Shown here piece by piece: positions 24,609 through 32,969 of a DNA stretch of 64,000 nt. The stretch is from DRQF01 sp964559135 (GTDB lineage Bacteria; Planctomycetota; GCA-002687715; DRQF01): NCBI GenBank assembly GCA_964559135.1, contig CAZLGG010000002.1, positions 1 through 64,000 on the forward strand. The letters are read 5' to 3'. Position numbers and translations under genes: made by a program. The stretch's first letter is position 1. The number at the start of each line of letters is the position of its first letter. The notes beneath the pieces are model-generated. The model searched no databases, was not told where the DNA came from, and saw only the letters and a program-made list of their open reading frames with translations.

Positions 24609-27600
24609 ATGACCGATTCGCCCGAAGCTCGCCGTCGTCCCTCTTTCATCAGGCGGCTGGTTCGTAACCTTCTCATCCTCGCCGTCGTTCTGGCTCTCCT
24701 GGTCTATTTCGCCGCACCTTCGGTGATTTCCGGGCTGGTCCGCGGTCAACTCGAAAAGCAGATCTCGAAGCAATTCGAGGGTCAGGTCACGCTCAAACGC
24801 TGCACATTCTCGTGGCCCGCCGACGTCAAGATCGAGTCGCTGGCGATCAAGGACCCCGAGGGGAAGACCCGTTTCGGTGCTGAACTCATCGAGACCAAGG
24901 TCGACCTTTGGAAGGCCTTCTCCGAGACCTACATCGTTGACGTCCGTGTCGTCGCGCCTCATGTGCGGCTCCGTGAGAACGCCGAGGGCGGTTACCGCAT
25001 CGACGGGATGAAGGAGATCCCGTCCGAGGGCGAGGAGGAACCCACCTCTGACGAGACGCTCCCTGAGATCGTTCTCAAAGCCTCGTTGGAACGAGGGACC
25101 ATCGAGGTCGTCAATGCCCGGGGCGAGACGCTCCTGATCGATCGCCTCGACGGTCGGATGGCATGGCCCTCCACCCGCGAACCCATCGATTTGAACCTCG
25201 TCCTGGGCAAGAAGGGCGCCGGGGCGCTCTCGGTCGAGGCGAGTCTGAATCTCTTCCCGGAGGGAAAGCCGGACGGTCAGCGCATGACGGGGACCGTCTC
25301 CTATGAGATCGATCCTCTGGACCTCGCGGTTTGGGCGCCCCTGCTGGCGCCGATGGCGGGCCTCCGTGCGCTGGACGGCACTCTCGATGGCAAGGGCGCG
25401 TTCCGCATCGACGAGGGCTTGGCGCTTTCGGGGGATGGCCATCTCAAACTCCACGATGTCTTTGGGCGCGGTGCGGCGGCCGACGCTCGCCCCATCAGCT
25501 TCAAGGCGGCATCGTTGACGATGGCTTTCGCGGCCGACGACAGCGGGTCGGGAACACAGAAGTTGAAGCTGGATTTGGAGGATGCCTTCTCCATGAACTT
25601 CGACGGCCGGACCCGCGAGCCGATGGGGGCCTCCGGCGAACTCACGGGCAAGCTGATGGTGAATGGTCACGTGGGCCGTATGGTCGACCGATTGGGCTCG
25701 GTGCTGGACGTCAAGCCCGGTGTGACCTTGAACGGTGCCCTGGAGGGCGCCTTCGATCTCACGATGAGTCTGTCGGAGGGGGCACCCCGGTCCGCCCGCC
25801 TGGATGGCGCCCTGACGATCTCCGAGCTTTCCGGAAAGGATGGGGCCGGAGCCTCGCTTCCGCTGGCCGACAAGGCCCGCCTCGAGGCACGTGGGTTGGA
25901 ATGGTTGGGAAAGGGCGTGTCCGCCGAGCTCTTCCAGCTCGACTTCGGTCCCATTCAGGCCCGTGCGCTGGGGGGGGTGAATCTGGAGACGAAACGTCTG
26001 CAACCGACCGAGTTGCATCTTGACGCGGATCTCGGAGCCCTGGGGCGCCAATTGTCTTCATTCATGGATCTCCAGGGAGTTCTTCGCGGTCGCGCCAAGG
26101 CCGATGTCGTCATCGAAGGCGGTGAGTCGAAGGCTCTTTGCCGCGGCAAGGTCGTCCTTTCGAGTTTCGATTTCATCGATGATTCCGGCCAGGGTTTCGG
26201 GCCGCTGTCGCTGAACCTGGATGAGGCGCTGCGACTGGACCTCGCCGATGGCGGGGTCAGCACATTGGAAAAGCTCGACATCATGGGAGGATTCATCGAG
26301 GGCCGTCTCTCCGGCGAACTGGTGGATATAGGTCGCCCCGAGAGCCTTCGCGTGAATCTTCGTGGGCCCCTGTCCGTCGATCGGGGCCACATGCCTTCTT
26401 CGCTTCGAAGGAGGTTGGATGAGTCCGGTCTCGAATTCGACAGGCTTCAGTGGAACGGAACGGTGCGTCACGACTCGGCGTCGAGCGCCCTCGAGGGCAA
26501 ACTCGTCACCTCTTCTTTGCGCATGGCGCCCAAGGAGGGGGAGGAAGGCGGGATCACACTGCGGCCCATCGATCTGGATGTGAAGGTTTCCATGGCGGCG
26601 TCGGGGGGGGCTCAAAGAGTCACCGCCGACGTGCGAGGGAAAACCGTCGGCATCCTCCTTGAAGGTTCGGAGCCGAAGCGAGGGCGATGGGTGCAACCGT
26701 CGCTCGATCTTGAACTCACCCTGCGCGGCTCCGGCGCCGACCAGACGCTTCGGATTTCCCGCGGTCGCCTTCTCGGGGCCTTCGGGTCGGTCGATGTCAG
26801 CGGGAGCCTTCGGGGCGAGGGTCCCCAAGGGGCCATGGACCTGAAGATCCGTCCGGACGTCAATCTGGCAAGCTTGACCTCGGATCTGGGCCAACTGTTC
26901 GGCGTGCGTCCAGGCGACTACATGGGTGACTTCAAGGGGGGAGTCGATGTCGTGCGGACAGGCGGTACGATGTCGGCCAAGGGGAAGCTCCGCGTCGAGA
27001 ATCTCGTGGCGCGAGCGCGGCCGGAGGGAGAGGCGAAAGTCCTCGAAGTCAGGGAGCCGAGTGTGGCGCTGGACCTGGACCTCGCCTTCGACGACGAGCG
27101 CGGGGATCTGGATCTCGGCTCGACGCATCTGGAGTCCAAGACGATTCGAGGGAGCTTGAAAGGGCGGATTCGCCGCTGGAAGACCGCGCCGGTCTTCGAA
27201 GGCTTGGTCGGCGAGTTTCGCTACATACCGGATCGACTGGGTGTTCTGCTGGCGCCCTGGTTGCCGGGTTCCATGACGGGCAAAAAGGAGATGCCGCTCA
27301 ATTTTCGGTTGGATGGAAGCGCCGCCGGCGCCGACTGGCTGTCCGTCCTGAGAGGGACCCATGGTGCGGCGGGCATGGGGCTGTCTCGCCTTCTCGTGTC
27401 GGGTTTCGAGTTGGATGGCGACTTTGAGACGATGCTGTCGGAGAAGCATCTTTCCACGGATTCGCGGCTGGCTCTGAACGGCGGCGGTCTGAATTTGAAG
27501 GCCGACGTCGATCTCGAGGACCGGAAGGATGCCCGATGCGTCTTGGACGTCTCCGTGGACAAGGCGCAGGCCAACGCGGCCATGTCACCCCTGCTCAAAT

Positions 27601-28484
27601 TTGTCAATCCGCTGTTCGCGTTGAGTCAGGAGAAAGAGGGGGGGCTTCTGCAGGGACTCCTCGACGTGAACCTCCACCTGGAATACGCCGGAGGCCTCAG
27701 CAAGGAGATTGCCGAGGGTGGGTGGGCCGCCCTGCCCAAGAAGCGGATCTCCGGCCGCGGCCGGATCGGTTTCACGAATCTCGTGGTGCAGGGCGCCGAA
27801 TTCCTGACTCTTCTCGACCAGGTGGCAGGTCTGGGGCTGGGCCCCGACATCGGGAGCAAGCTGGCCTTCGAACCCATCGAGTTCACGATCGACAGCGGTC
27901 GATTGAGCTATGCGAAGAGTGTCGCGATGAATCTGGGCGGCGTGCCCACCCGGTGGACGGGTTCCGTGGGCCTGGACGGTGACCTGGACATGGTGTGGGA
28001 GATCCCCGTAACGGCGGGGCTGCTCGCGAAGGCTCCTTTCCTGAAATTCTTCAAGGACCAGCCTCTCCGCGTCCCGGTGGGAGGCACTCTCAGCAGTCCC
28101 GAATTGCGCATGGACAGGGTCCTTCAGGAGATGGCGCAGAAGGCCATCCAAAAGGGCTTTCAAAACAAGATCGGCGGCGCCCTGGGAGGAGTTCTGGGCG
28201 GCGCCCTCGGAGGCAAGAGACCCGACCCGAAACAGCCGGGGGGGAAGCAGGACCCGAAGGCCAAGCCGCCCGCTCCGGCCCCGACGCCGGGTGGGCTTCT
28301 CGGCGGTCTTCTCGGAGGCCTCCAGGAGAAGGACGCCAAGAAACTCTTGAAGCGCGCGGACCGTGCCTGGGATGCCAACTTCAAAGACAAGGCGAGAGCT
28401 CGGTACAGGAAGCTCCAGACCAAGTACAAGGGCACGTCGGTCTACAAGAAGAATAAGGCGCGTATCGACGAGCGCGCGAAGTAG
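24609..28484 (+). CDS. AsmA-like inner-membrane protein
   Basis: 1291 residues from ATG 24609 (CGGAG upstream). A short cytoplasmic N-terminus and one membrane helix (about 19-38) precede a very long beta-rich region of AsmA/YhjG type, a family of bridge-like proteins linked to lipid movement across the envelope. An AsmA-like end segment (FAKFVNPLF-like LLKFVNPLFALSQEKEGG) is followed by a Gly/Pro-rich linker with GGLLGGLLGG repeats and a basic helical tail resembling a TPR unit (RADRAWDANFKDKARARYRK). It starts 87 nt after the small selenoprotein gene, possibly in the same transcript. The exact substrate is unknown. Confidence 0.75.
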   Translation: MTDSPEARRRPSFIRRLVRNLLILAVVLALLVYFAAPSVISGLVRGQLEKQISKQFEGQVTLKRCTFSWPADVKIESLAIKDPEGKTRFGAELIETKVDLWKAFSETYIVDVRVVAPHVRLRENAEGGYRIDGMKEIPSEGEEEPTSDETLPEIVLKASLERGTIEVVNARGETLLIDRLDGRMAWPSTREPIDLNLVLGKKGAGALSVEASLNLFPEGKPDGQRMTGTVSYEIDPLDLAVWAPLLAPMAGLRALDGTLDGKGAFRIDEGLALSGDGHLKLHDVFGRGAAADARPISFKAASLTMAFAADDSGSGTQKLKLDLEDAFSMNFDGRTREPMGASGELTGKLMVNGHVGRMVDRLGSVLDVKPGVTLNGALEGAFDLTMSLSEGAPRSARLDGALTISELSGKDGAGASLPLADKARLEARGLEWLGKGVSAELFQLDFGPIQARALGGVNLETKRLQPTELHLDADLGALGRQLSSFMDLQGVLRGRAKADVVIEGGESKALCRGKVVLSSFDFIDDSGQGFGPLSLNLDEALRLDLADGGVSTLEKLDIMGGFIEGRLSGELVDIGRPESLRVNLRGPLSVDRGHMPSSLRRRLDESGLEFDRLQWNGTVRHDSASSALEGKLVTSSLRMAPKEGEEGGITLRPIDLDVKVSMAASGGAQRVTADVRGKTVGILLEGSEPKRGRWVQPSLDLELTLRGSGADQTLRISRGRLLGAFGSVDVSGSLRGEGPQGAMDLKIRPDVNLASLTSDLGQLFGVRPGDYMGDFKGGVDVVRTGGTMSAKGKLRVENLVARARPEGEAKVLEVREPSVALDLDLAFDDERGDLDLGSTHLESKTIRGSLKGRIRRWKTAPVFEGLVGEFRYIPDRLGVLLAPWLPGSMTGKKEMPLNFRLDGSAAGADWLSVLRGTHGAAGMGLSRLLVSGFELDGDFETMLSEKHLSTDSRLALNGGGLNLKADVDLEDRKDARCVLDVSVDKAQANAAMSPLLKFVNPLFALSQEKEGGLLQGLLDVNLHLEYAGGLSKEIAEGGWAALPKKRISGRGRIGFTNLVVQGAEFLTLLDQVAGLGLGPDIGSKLAFEPIEFTIDSGRLSYAKSVAMNLGGVPTRWTGSVGLDGDLDMVWEIPVTAGLLAKAPFLKFFKDQPLRVPVGGTLSSPELRMDRVLQEMAQKAIQKGFQNKIGGALGGVLGGALGGKRPDPKQPGGKQDPKAKPPAPAPTPGGLLGGLLGGLQEKDAKKLLKRADRAWDANFKDKARARYRKLQTKYKGTSVYKKNKARIDERAK

Positions 28485-28512
28485 TTTGGTCGACGCGACG
28501 GCGGGGGGCGGA

Positions 28513-28518
28513 TAGTCT
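28513..28518 (+). promoter_or_regulatory. -10-like hexamer TAGTCT, leaderless spacing
   Basis: GGATAGTCTGG ends 6 nt before the SDR ATG, with no ribosome site between. It fits the TANANT-to-ATG arrangement seen at 6591, 40342 and 43724. Confidence 0.35.
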
Positions 28519-28524
28519 GGGGCC

Positions 28525-29394
28525 ATGGATACAGGGCTCAGCCATCGCACCGTTCTCGTCACCGGCGCATCCGGCTCGCTCGGTCGTTCCATCGCCGAGG
28601 CTTTCGGGGCGGAAGGGGCGCGTCTGATCCTCCAGGGCCGAAGCCGCACCGCAGAGCTCGAGGCGTACGTCGCCGGTCAAGCCTGGGCGTCGGACGTGCG
28701 CGTGATCCAGGTGGATCTCTCCCAGCCGGAGGCCCTCGCCGTCGCCCTCGATGGCGTTCTCCGGGATGATGAACGCCTCGACCACGTCGTCGCGAACGCC
28801 GGGCATTGGCCCAGCGAACCCCAACCTCTCCATCGCATCGACGAGGAGCGATTCCTCGACACATTGCAGTCCAATCTGATGGGAGCCGTCCGAACGGCGC
28901 GCTATTTCATGGCGCGGCTCGAGCGACTCGGCGCACGTCCGGGGGAGGGCGCGTCTTTGACGTTCACGGGGTCCACCGCCGCGCGGTTCGGCGAAAGAGA
29001 CCATTCCGATTATGCCGCCGCCAAGGCCGGCCTCGTCGGCCTCGCTCGCACGTTGAAAAACGAGGTCACTCGCATCGACCCTCTGGCCCGCGTCAACGTC
29101 ATCGAGCCCGGTTGGAGTCAGGGTGAGGTCGTTCGCCCGGAACTCCAGGCGTCGGGGATGGTGGCCCGCGTGACGCAGACCCTCGCGTTGCGCCAACTGG
29201 GCCGAGGCAAGGACGTGGGGCGCGCCGCCGTGTTTCTGGCGTCTCCTCGCATGGCCCGCCATGTGACGGGGGAGATTCTGGGCGTCCATGGCGGGATGGA
29301 AGGGCGGGTTCTGTGGTCCGAGCACGATATCGACCAAACCTCTATCATGGCCCGCCTGAACGAGGACGACGTCGGCCCGGACGGGGCCGCCTGA
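28525..29394 (+). CDS. Short-chain dehydrogenase/reductase
   Basis: 289 residues with the classical SDR fold: nucleotide-binding TGASGSLG at 14-21, NAG at about 91-93, catalytic Ser in FTGSTAARFG and the active-site pair YAAAK. The C-terminal HVTGEILGVHGGM matches the SDR end motif. A tail of about 35 residues is extra. The substrate cannot be told. It follows the AsmA gene by 40 nt but has its own -10-like hexamer. Confidence 0.88.
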   Translation: MDTGLSHRTVLVTGASGSLGRSIAEAFGAEGARLILQGRSRTAELEAYVAGQAWASDVRVIQVDLSQPEALAVALDGVLRDDERLDHVVANAGHWPSEPQPLHRIDEERFLDTLQSNLMGAVRTARYFMARLERLGARPGEGASLTFTGSTAARFGERDHSDYAAAKAGLVGLARTLKNEVTRIDPLARVNVIEPGWSQGEVVRPELQASGMVARVTQTLALRQLGRGKDVGRAAVFLASPRMARHVTGEILGVHGGMEGRVLWSEHDIDQTSIMARLNEDDVGPDGAA

Positions 29395-29599
29395 GTCCGC
29401 CGCACCGGAATTCCGGCCAGGTCACCCCAAGCGCCCCACCGGCCGCCGCTTAGCGCGACTCCCTGAGCTGCATGATCATTCTCCACCGGCAAAGTGGATT
29501 TCTCACGCAGCCCGATCATGTCGTCAGGTATATTGCTCATCGCTTTCGATGATGATTTCAAGCCGGTCCCCCCGCGGCGTAGAGGAGAGGTCCTGCACG
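29395..29599. other. Intergenic region before FHA gene
   Basis: 205 nt with no supported gene. TATATT at 29529-29534 is the best -10 candidate for the FHA gene (start 29600). The opposite strand has short frames only. Confidence 0.35.
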
Positions 29600-30217
29600 A
29601 TGGGACGAACCCATGAGCTTTTGATCCAGGCCGAAGCGCGGCGAGCCAGCCAAGCGTCCGAACCCTCCCGGTTGGTGCTCCACCACCTTCGCGGCTCGAT
29701 GACGGGAGCCACCCAGACCTTCCGCTCCCCGTCCGTGATGTTCGGGAGAGACGCAACCAACGACGTCGCTTATGACCCCTTCCGCGACGCCACGGTTTCC
29801 GGACATCACGCCGAAATCCGGTGGCAGGCCCCCCACTGGGTCCTTTACGACATGGGAAGCCTGAACGGCACCTTTCTCAACGGACAGCCCGTGCGACGCG
29901 CCGTCCTGAAGGATGAAGACGAGGTGGGGCTCGGGCGGACCGGTGCCCTCTTCAGCGTCCGGATCGTTGCGGGAGCATCCGAATCTGTCTCGAAAACTCC
30001 GTCCTGGGGGCCGGCATCGCCCTCGTTCGCGCCGAGGATCTTGGACGACAAGGGGCTCATCGACGACGAGGGAGACCTTGATCTCGAGGCGACGGGGAGG
30101 GAATCCCCCGAAGTCGCCCCGGTCGTGGGGGACCCTGCGCGGGATCGATGGGTCGTGCTCGTGGGCGTCGTTGCGACCCTTGACCTCCTCCTGCACATCC
30201 TCGATCTGTTGCGTTGA
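29600..30217 (+). CDS. FHA-domain protein with C-terminal membrane helix
   Basis: 205 residues from ATG 29600 (GGAGAGG upstream). The FHA domain spans about 42-125 with the phosphothreonine-binding pattern FGRDATND ... SGHHAEI ... LYDMGSLNGTFLNG. An acidic linker and a final hydrophobic segment (WVVLVGVVATLDLLLHILDL) suggest C-terminal membrane anchoring. It likely binds Thr-phosphorylated partners of a Ser/Thr kinase not in this window. Confidence 0.85.
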   Translation: MGRTHELLIQAEARRASQASEPSRLVLHHLRGSMTGATQTFRSPSVMFGRDATNDVAYDPFRDATVSGHHAEIRWQAPHWVLYDMGSLNGTFLNGQPVRRAVLKDEDEVGLGRTGALFSVRIVAGASESVSKTPSWGPASPSFAPRILDDKGLIDDEGDLDLEATGRESPEVAPVVGDPARDRWVVLVGVVATLDLLLHILDLLR

Positions 30218-30281
30218 CGATCGAAGAGGGCGATACTCCCCATGGTTGCGGCGATGGCCGCCTCATCACGGAGTTCGCTGA

Positions 30282-30656
30282 ATGAAGCTCGTCAATATCA
30301 TGAAGTCCGATGTCGTCACCACGTTTCCCGAAGAGACGGCGGAAAACGCTTGGAAGCTGATGCAGGTCAAGGGCTGTCATCATCTCATGGTGATCTCCCA
30401 GGAAGGACTCGCGGGCGTACTCTCCGAGCGAGACTTGGGCGGCAAGAACGGCGAGATCATCCGGAAGGATCACACTGTGGCGGATTTCATGTCGACGGAT
30501 GTGGTCACGGCGACTCCTGAAACGAGCCTTCACGAGGCCGCGGATCTCTTGCGCGGTCACAATATCGGCTGCCTCCCGATTCTGGACGGGAATAAACTCT
30601 GCGGAATCCTGACCACGACGGATCTTTTGAAGATCATCGCGGGTTCCACGGAATGA
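30282..30656 (+). CDS. CBS-domain pair protein
   Basis: 124 residues made only of two CBS motifs (about 5-58 and 65-122; for example VVTTFPEETAENAWKLMQ and VVTATPETSLHEAADLLR). Such stand-alone pairs bind adenine nucleotides and act as energy or ligand sensors. The stop overlaps the ATG of the next gene (ATGA). Confidence 0.88.
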   Translation: MKLVNIMKSDVVTTFPEETAENAWKLMQVKGCHHLMVISQEGLAGVLSERDLGGKNGEIIRKDHTVADFMSTDVVTATPETSLHEAADLLRGHNIGCLPILDGNKLCGILTTTDLLKIIAGSTE

Positions 30657-31204
30657 CGGCGTCGCTCGCACGATCCGTCACGACCGGGGTGCCGGCCAAG
30701 CGCCCCTGGTTTGCCTGGAGTCCGGGTGTCTTGGCCATCCTCTTCGCCGTGGGCGCCGGTCTTTTCGTTCGGCACGACAACGTAAGACTTGTGGACATCG
30801 CCCTTGATAGGACGCCGACCACGGCCGTGACGGTCCATCCCGGCGGGCGCGTCAAGGTGAGCTATGCTGTTTACGCCGTCGGTTCATGGGGCGTCTTGGA
30901 TTTCGGCCCCCTGCGCCTTGCTTTTCCGGACCAGCCCGTTCGCGGGAGATCCTCGGGCACGATGATGCTCTACGTCCCCGGCGAGAGGAGTGGAAGAAAC
31001 TCAGGCATAGTGGGGTGGGGGGCGCGTCGCCTCCAGTACACCTATGACGCGGGCGTCCTCACCCTGGACTGTTTCGGCACGACCCTCATCTTCGAAAAGG
31101 GGGTCCTCGAGAGAAACGGCCTCACCCTCGACGTCAAGACGGCAGGCCCGACCCGCATCGACTTCGACAAGAACGGGGACATCGTCCGCGTCCGTCCTCT
31201 CTAG
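30653..31204 (+). CDS. Single-helix membrane protein, unknown function
   Basis: 183 residues with one membrane helix (about 21-38) and a predicted extracytoplasmic beta-rich domain ending ARRLQYTYDAGVLTLDCFGT ... IDFDKNGDIVRVRPL. No family is recognised. It is translationally coupled to the CBS protein, so the pair may form a sensor module. Confidence 0.65.
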   Translation: MTASLARSVTTGVPAKRPWFAWSPGVLAILFAVGAGLFVRHDNVRLVDIALDRTPTTAVTVHPGGRVKVSYAVYAVGSWGVLDFGPLRLAFPDQPVRGRSSGTMMLYVPGERSGRNSGIVGWGARRLQYTYDAGVLTLDCFGTTLIFEKGVLERNGLTLDVKTAGPTRIDFDKNGDIVRVRPL

Positions 31205-31273
31205 CGGCGTGTCACGGAAAAGCTCGGGCGAGGCCTCCACGCCATGGAGTGAAGAGCTTGCTTTTCATGCCGC

Positions 31274-31310
31274 CTCACGGGGCGTGGATCACTCGATCAC
31301 TCCCCGCGAG
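31274..31310. terminator. Bidirectional hairpin between convergent genes
   Basis: CTCACGGGGCGTGGATC (31274-31290) and GATCACTCCCCGCGAG (31295-31310) pair over about 16 bp with three imperfections and a 4-nt loop. It sits between the convergent ends of the plus-strand gene at 31204 and boxB at 31555, so it could stop transcription from both sides. Confidence 0.55.
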
Positions 31311-31343
31311 TTTGGCAAGCTCTGCGCCCCAAGAAGAAGGACA

Positions 31344-31426
31344 TCTCACGGAGACGCCGAGGCACGGAGACTCATGGGCAGGGCGGCCTACGATCCGTTC
31401 CCATCTTCTCTGTGGCTCCGTGAGAG
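31344..31426. repeat. Palindromic MITE/REP-like element
   Basis: The left arm TCTCACGGAGACGCCGAGGC (from 31344) and right arm TCTCTGTGGCTCCGTGAGAG (31407-31426) are inverted copies of a TCTCACGGAG-type sequence, with about 36 nt between. CTCACGGAG-rich inverted repeats of this style are common dispersed elements in many bacterial genomes (general knowledge). The rest of the 350-nt space 31205-31554 holds only this element and the hairpin at 31274; no gene was seen. Confidence 0.45.
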
Positions 31427-31554
31427 GCAAATCGGGCCGTCGAAGAGGCTCGAAACCCTTTCCCACCAGCCGTGGCGCGGGTGAGACGGGGAGTCCTCTC
31501 TCCGGGGCGAGAGAACTCCCGACGGGAATGGGGGTCAGCGGACGACGATGGGAT

Positions 31555-32967
31555 TCAGAGCCTCACGTACTCGAAGTCGAAGGGTTGGCCGTTGATGCCC
31601 TTGCTGGGAGGAGCGATCCAGCCGGCGATCTTTCCGGGCTCGTGGACCTTCACCATCAGGGATTTCACGTAGGCTTCGTCTTCGGGCGTGGGCAGCCAGA
31701 GCATTTTCTTGGCATTCCATTCCTCGGGACTGATCGGATTCCCTTCCGGATCGAAGTGGCCGTTGGCGTACATGCCGATCTTCCGGTTGAAACGCCGGTG
31801 GGGATATTCCATGCGGAAGTCCACGCCCGCCCGCTCGAGGGTCTTGTTCCACACCTCGACCTGTCTGCGGTTGTCCTCGATGTAGTCGGTGCGGAGCACC
31901 TCGTTCATCGCGTTGCGCAGCGGAACCTCCTCCTTGGCGATCCTTTCGCCGGTCCAGACATCGATTTCGTAGGCCTCGTCGAGGGCCTTGTGATCCTCGT
32001 ACTTCTTCTCTTCGTAGGCGCGTCCCTTCAGCCCCTCCGCGAAGAAGGTGGAGGCATTCGAAGAGATCTCCGCTCCGAAAAGGTCGAGCGACGAGGAGGA
32101 CCAGCGATTCACCCACTTCTGGATCATTTCCAAGGGAATGGCGCCGTATTCACGGACGTCGTGGTCCGGATGTTCCTCCATGACCTCGATCGTGCGCTTG
32201 ATCACCCGATTGACGCCCGTTTGCCCCACGAACATGTGGTGGGCTTCCTCGGTCAGCATGAATCGGCACGTCCGCGCGAGGGGATCGAAGCCCGACTCGG
32301 CGAGGGCCAAGAGTTGGTACTTGCCGTCACGATCGGTGAACGTCGTGAAGCAGAAGAAGGAAAGCCAGTCCTCCACGGGTTCGTTGAACGTGGTCAGAAT
32401 GCGGGGGTGGTCAGGGTTGCCGCTGCGGCGTTCGAGGAGTTCCTCCGCCTCTTCGCGTCCGTCCTTCCCGAAGTAAGAATGCAGCAGGTAGACCATGGCC
32501 CACAGGTGCCGGCCCTCTTCGACGTTCACCTGGAAGAGGTTGCGCAGGTCGTAAAGGCTGGGTGACGTGTGGCCCAGGAGGCGCTGCTGTTCCACCGAAG
32601 CCGGCTCCGTGTCGGCCTGGGTGACGATGAGGCGCCTCAGCGCGTTGCGATACTCGCCGGGAACTTCTTGCCAGACCGGTTCTCCCGCGTGGTCGCCGAA
32701 CGGGATCGTGCGATCCTTGTCGCGCTCCGCCAGAAAGATCCCCCAACGGTAGTCGGGCATCTTCACGTGCCCGAACTGCGCCCAGCCGTCACGATCAACG
32801 CTCACGGCCGTGCGCAGGTAGACGTCGGCATCGTTGAAGTCGGTGGGGCCGGTCTCCTTCCACCACTGGATATAGGCCGGCTGCCAACGCTCGAGGGCGC
32901 GCTGGAGTCGCTTGTCCGAAGACAGGTCGACGTTGTTGGGAATCTTCTCGCTGTAGTTGATGGCCAT
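31555..32967 (-). CDS. boxB: Benzoyl-CoA 2,3-epoxidase, di-iron oxygenase subunit BoxB
   Basis: 470 residues from ATG 32967 (AGAGGA upstream), the normal BoxB length. The di-iron ligand motifs are visible as VNVEEGRHLWAM (E150/151, H154) and TEEAHHMF (E240/241, H243/244). BoxB converts benzoyl-CoA to its 2,3-epoxide with O2 and electrons from BoxA. The gene starts 2 nt after boxC, so they form a two-gene operon. No boxA reductase gene is present in the window; another reductase or a distant boxA would be needed. Confidence 0.92.
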   Translation of the reverse strand: MAINYSEKIPNNVDLSSDKRLQRALERWQPAYIQWWKETGPTDFNDADVYLRTAVSVDRDGWAQFGHVKMPDYRWGIFLAERDKDRTIPFGDHAGEPVWQEVPGEYRNALRRLIVTQADTEPASVEQQRLLGHTSPSLYDLRNLFQVNVEEGRHLWAMVYLLHSYFGKDGREEAEELLERRSGNPDHPRILTTFNEPVEDWLSFFCFTTFTDRDGKYQLLALAESGFDPLARTCRFMLTEEAHHMFVGQTGVNRVIKRTIEVMEEHPDHDVREYGAIPLEMIQKWVNRWSSSSLDLFGAEISSNASTFFAEGLKGRAYEEKKYEDHKALDEAYEIDVWTGERIAKEEVPLRNAMNEVLRTDYIEDNRRQVEVWNKTLERAGVDFRMEYPHRRFNRKIGMYANGHFDPEGNPISPEEWNAKKMLWLPTPEDEAYVKSLMVKVHEPGKIAGWIAPPSKGINGQPFDFEYVRL

Positions 32968-32969
32968 TT

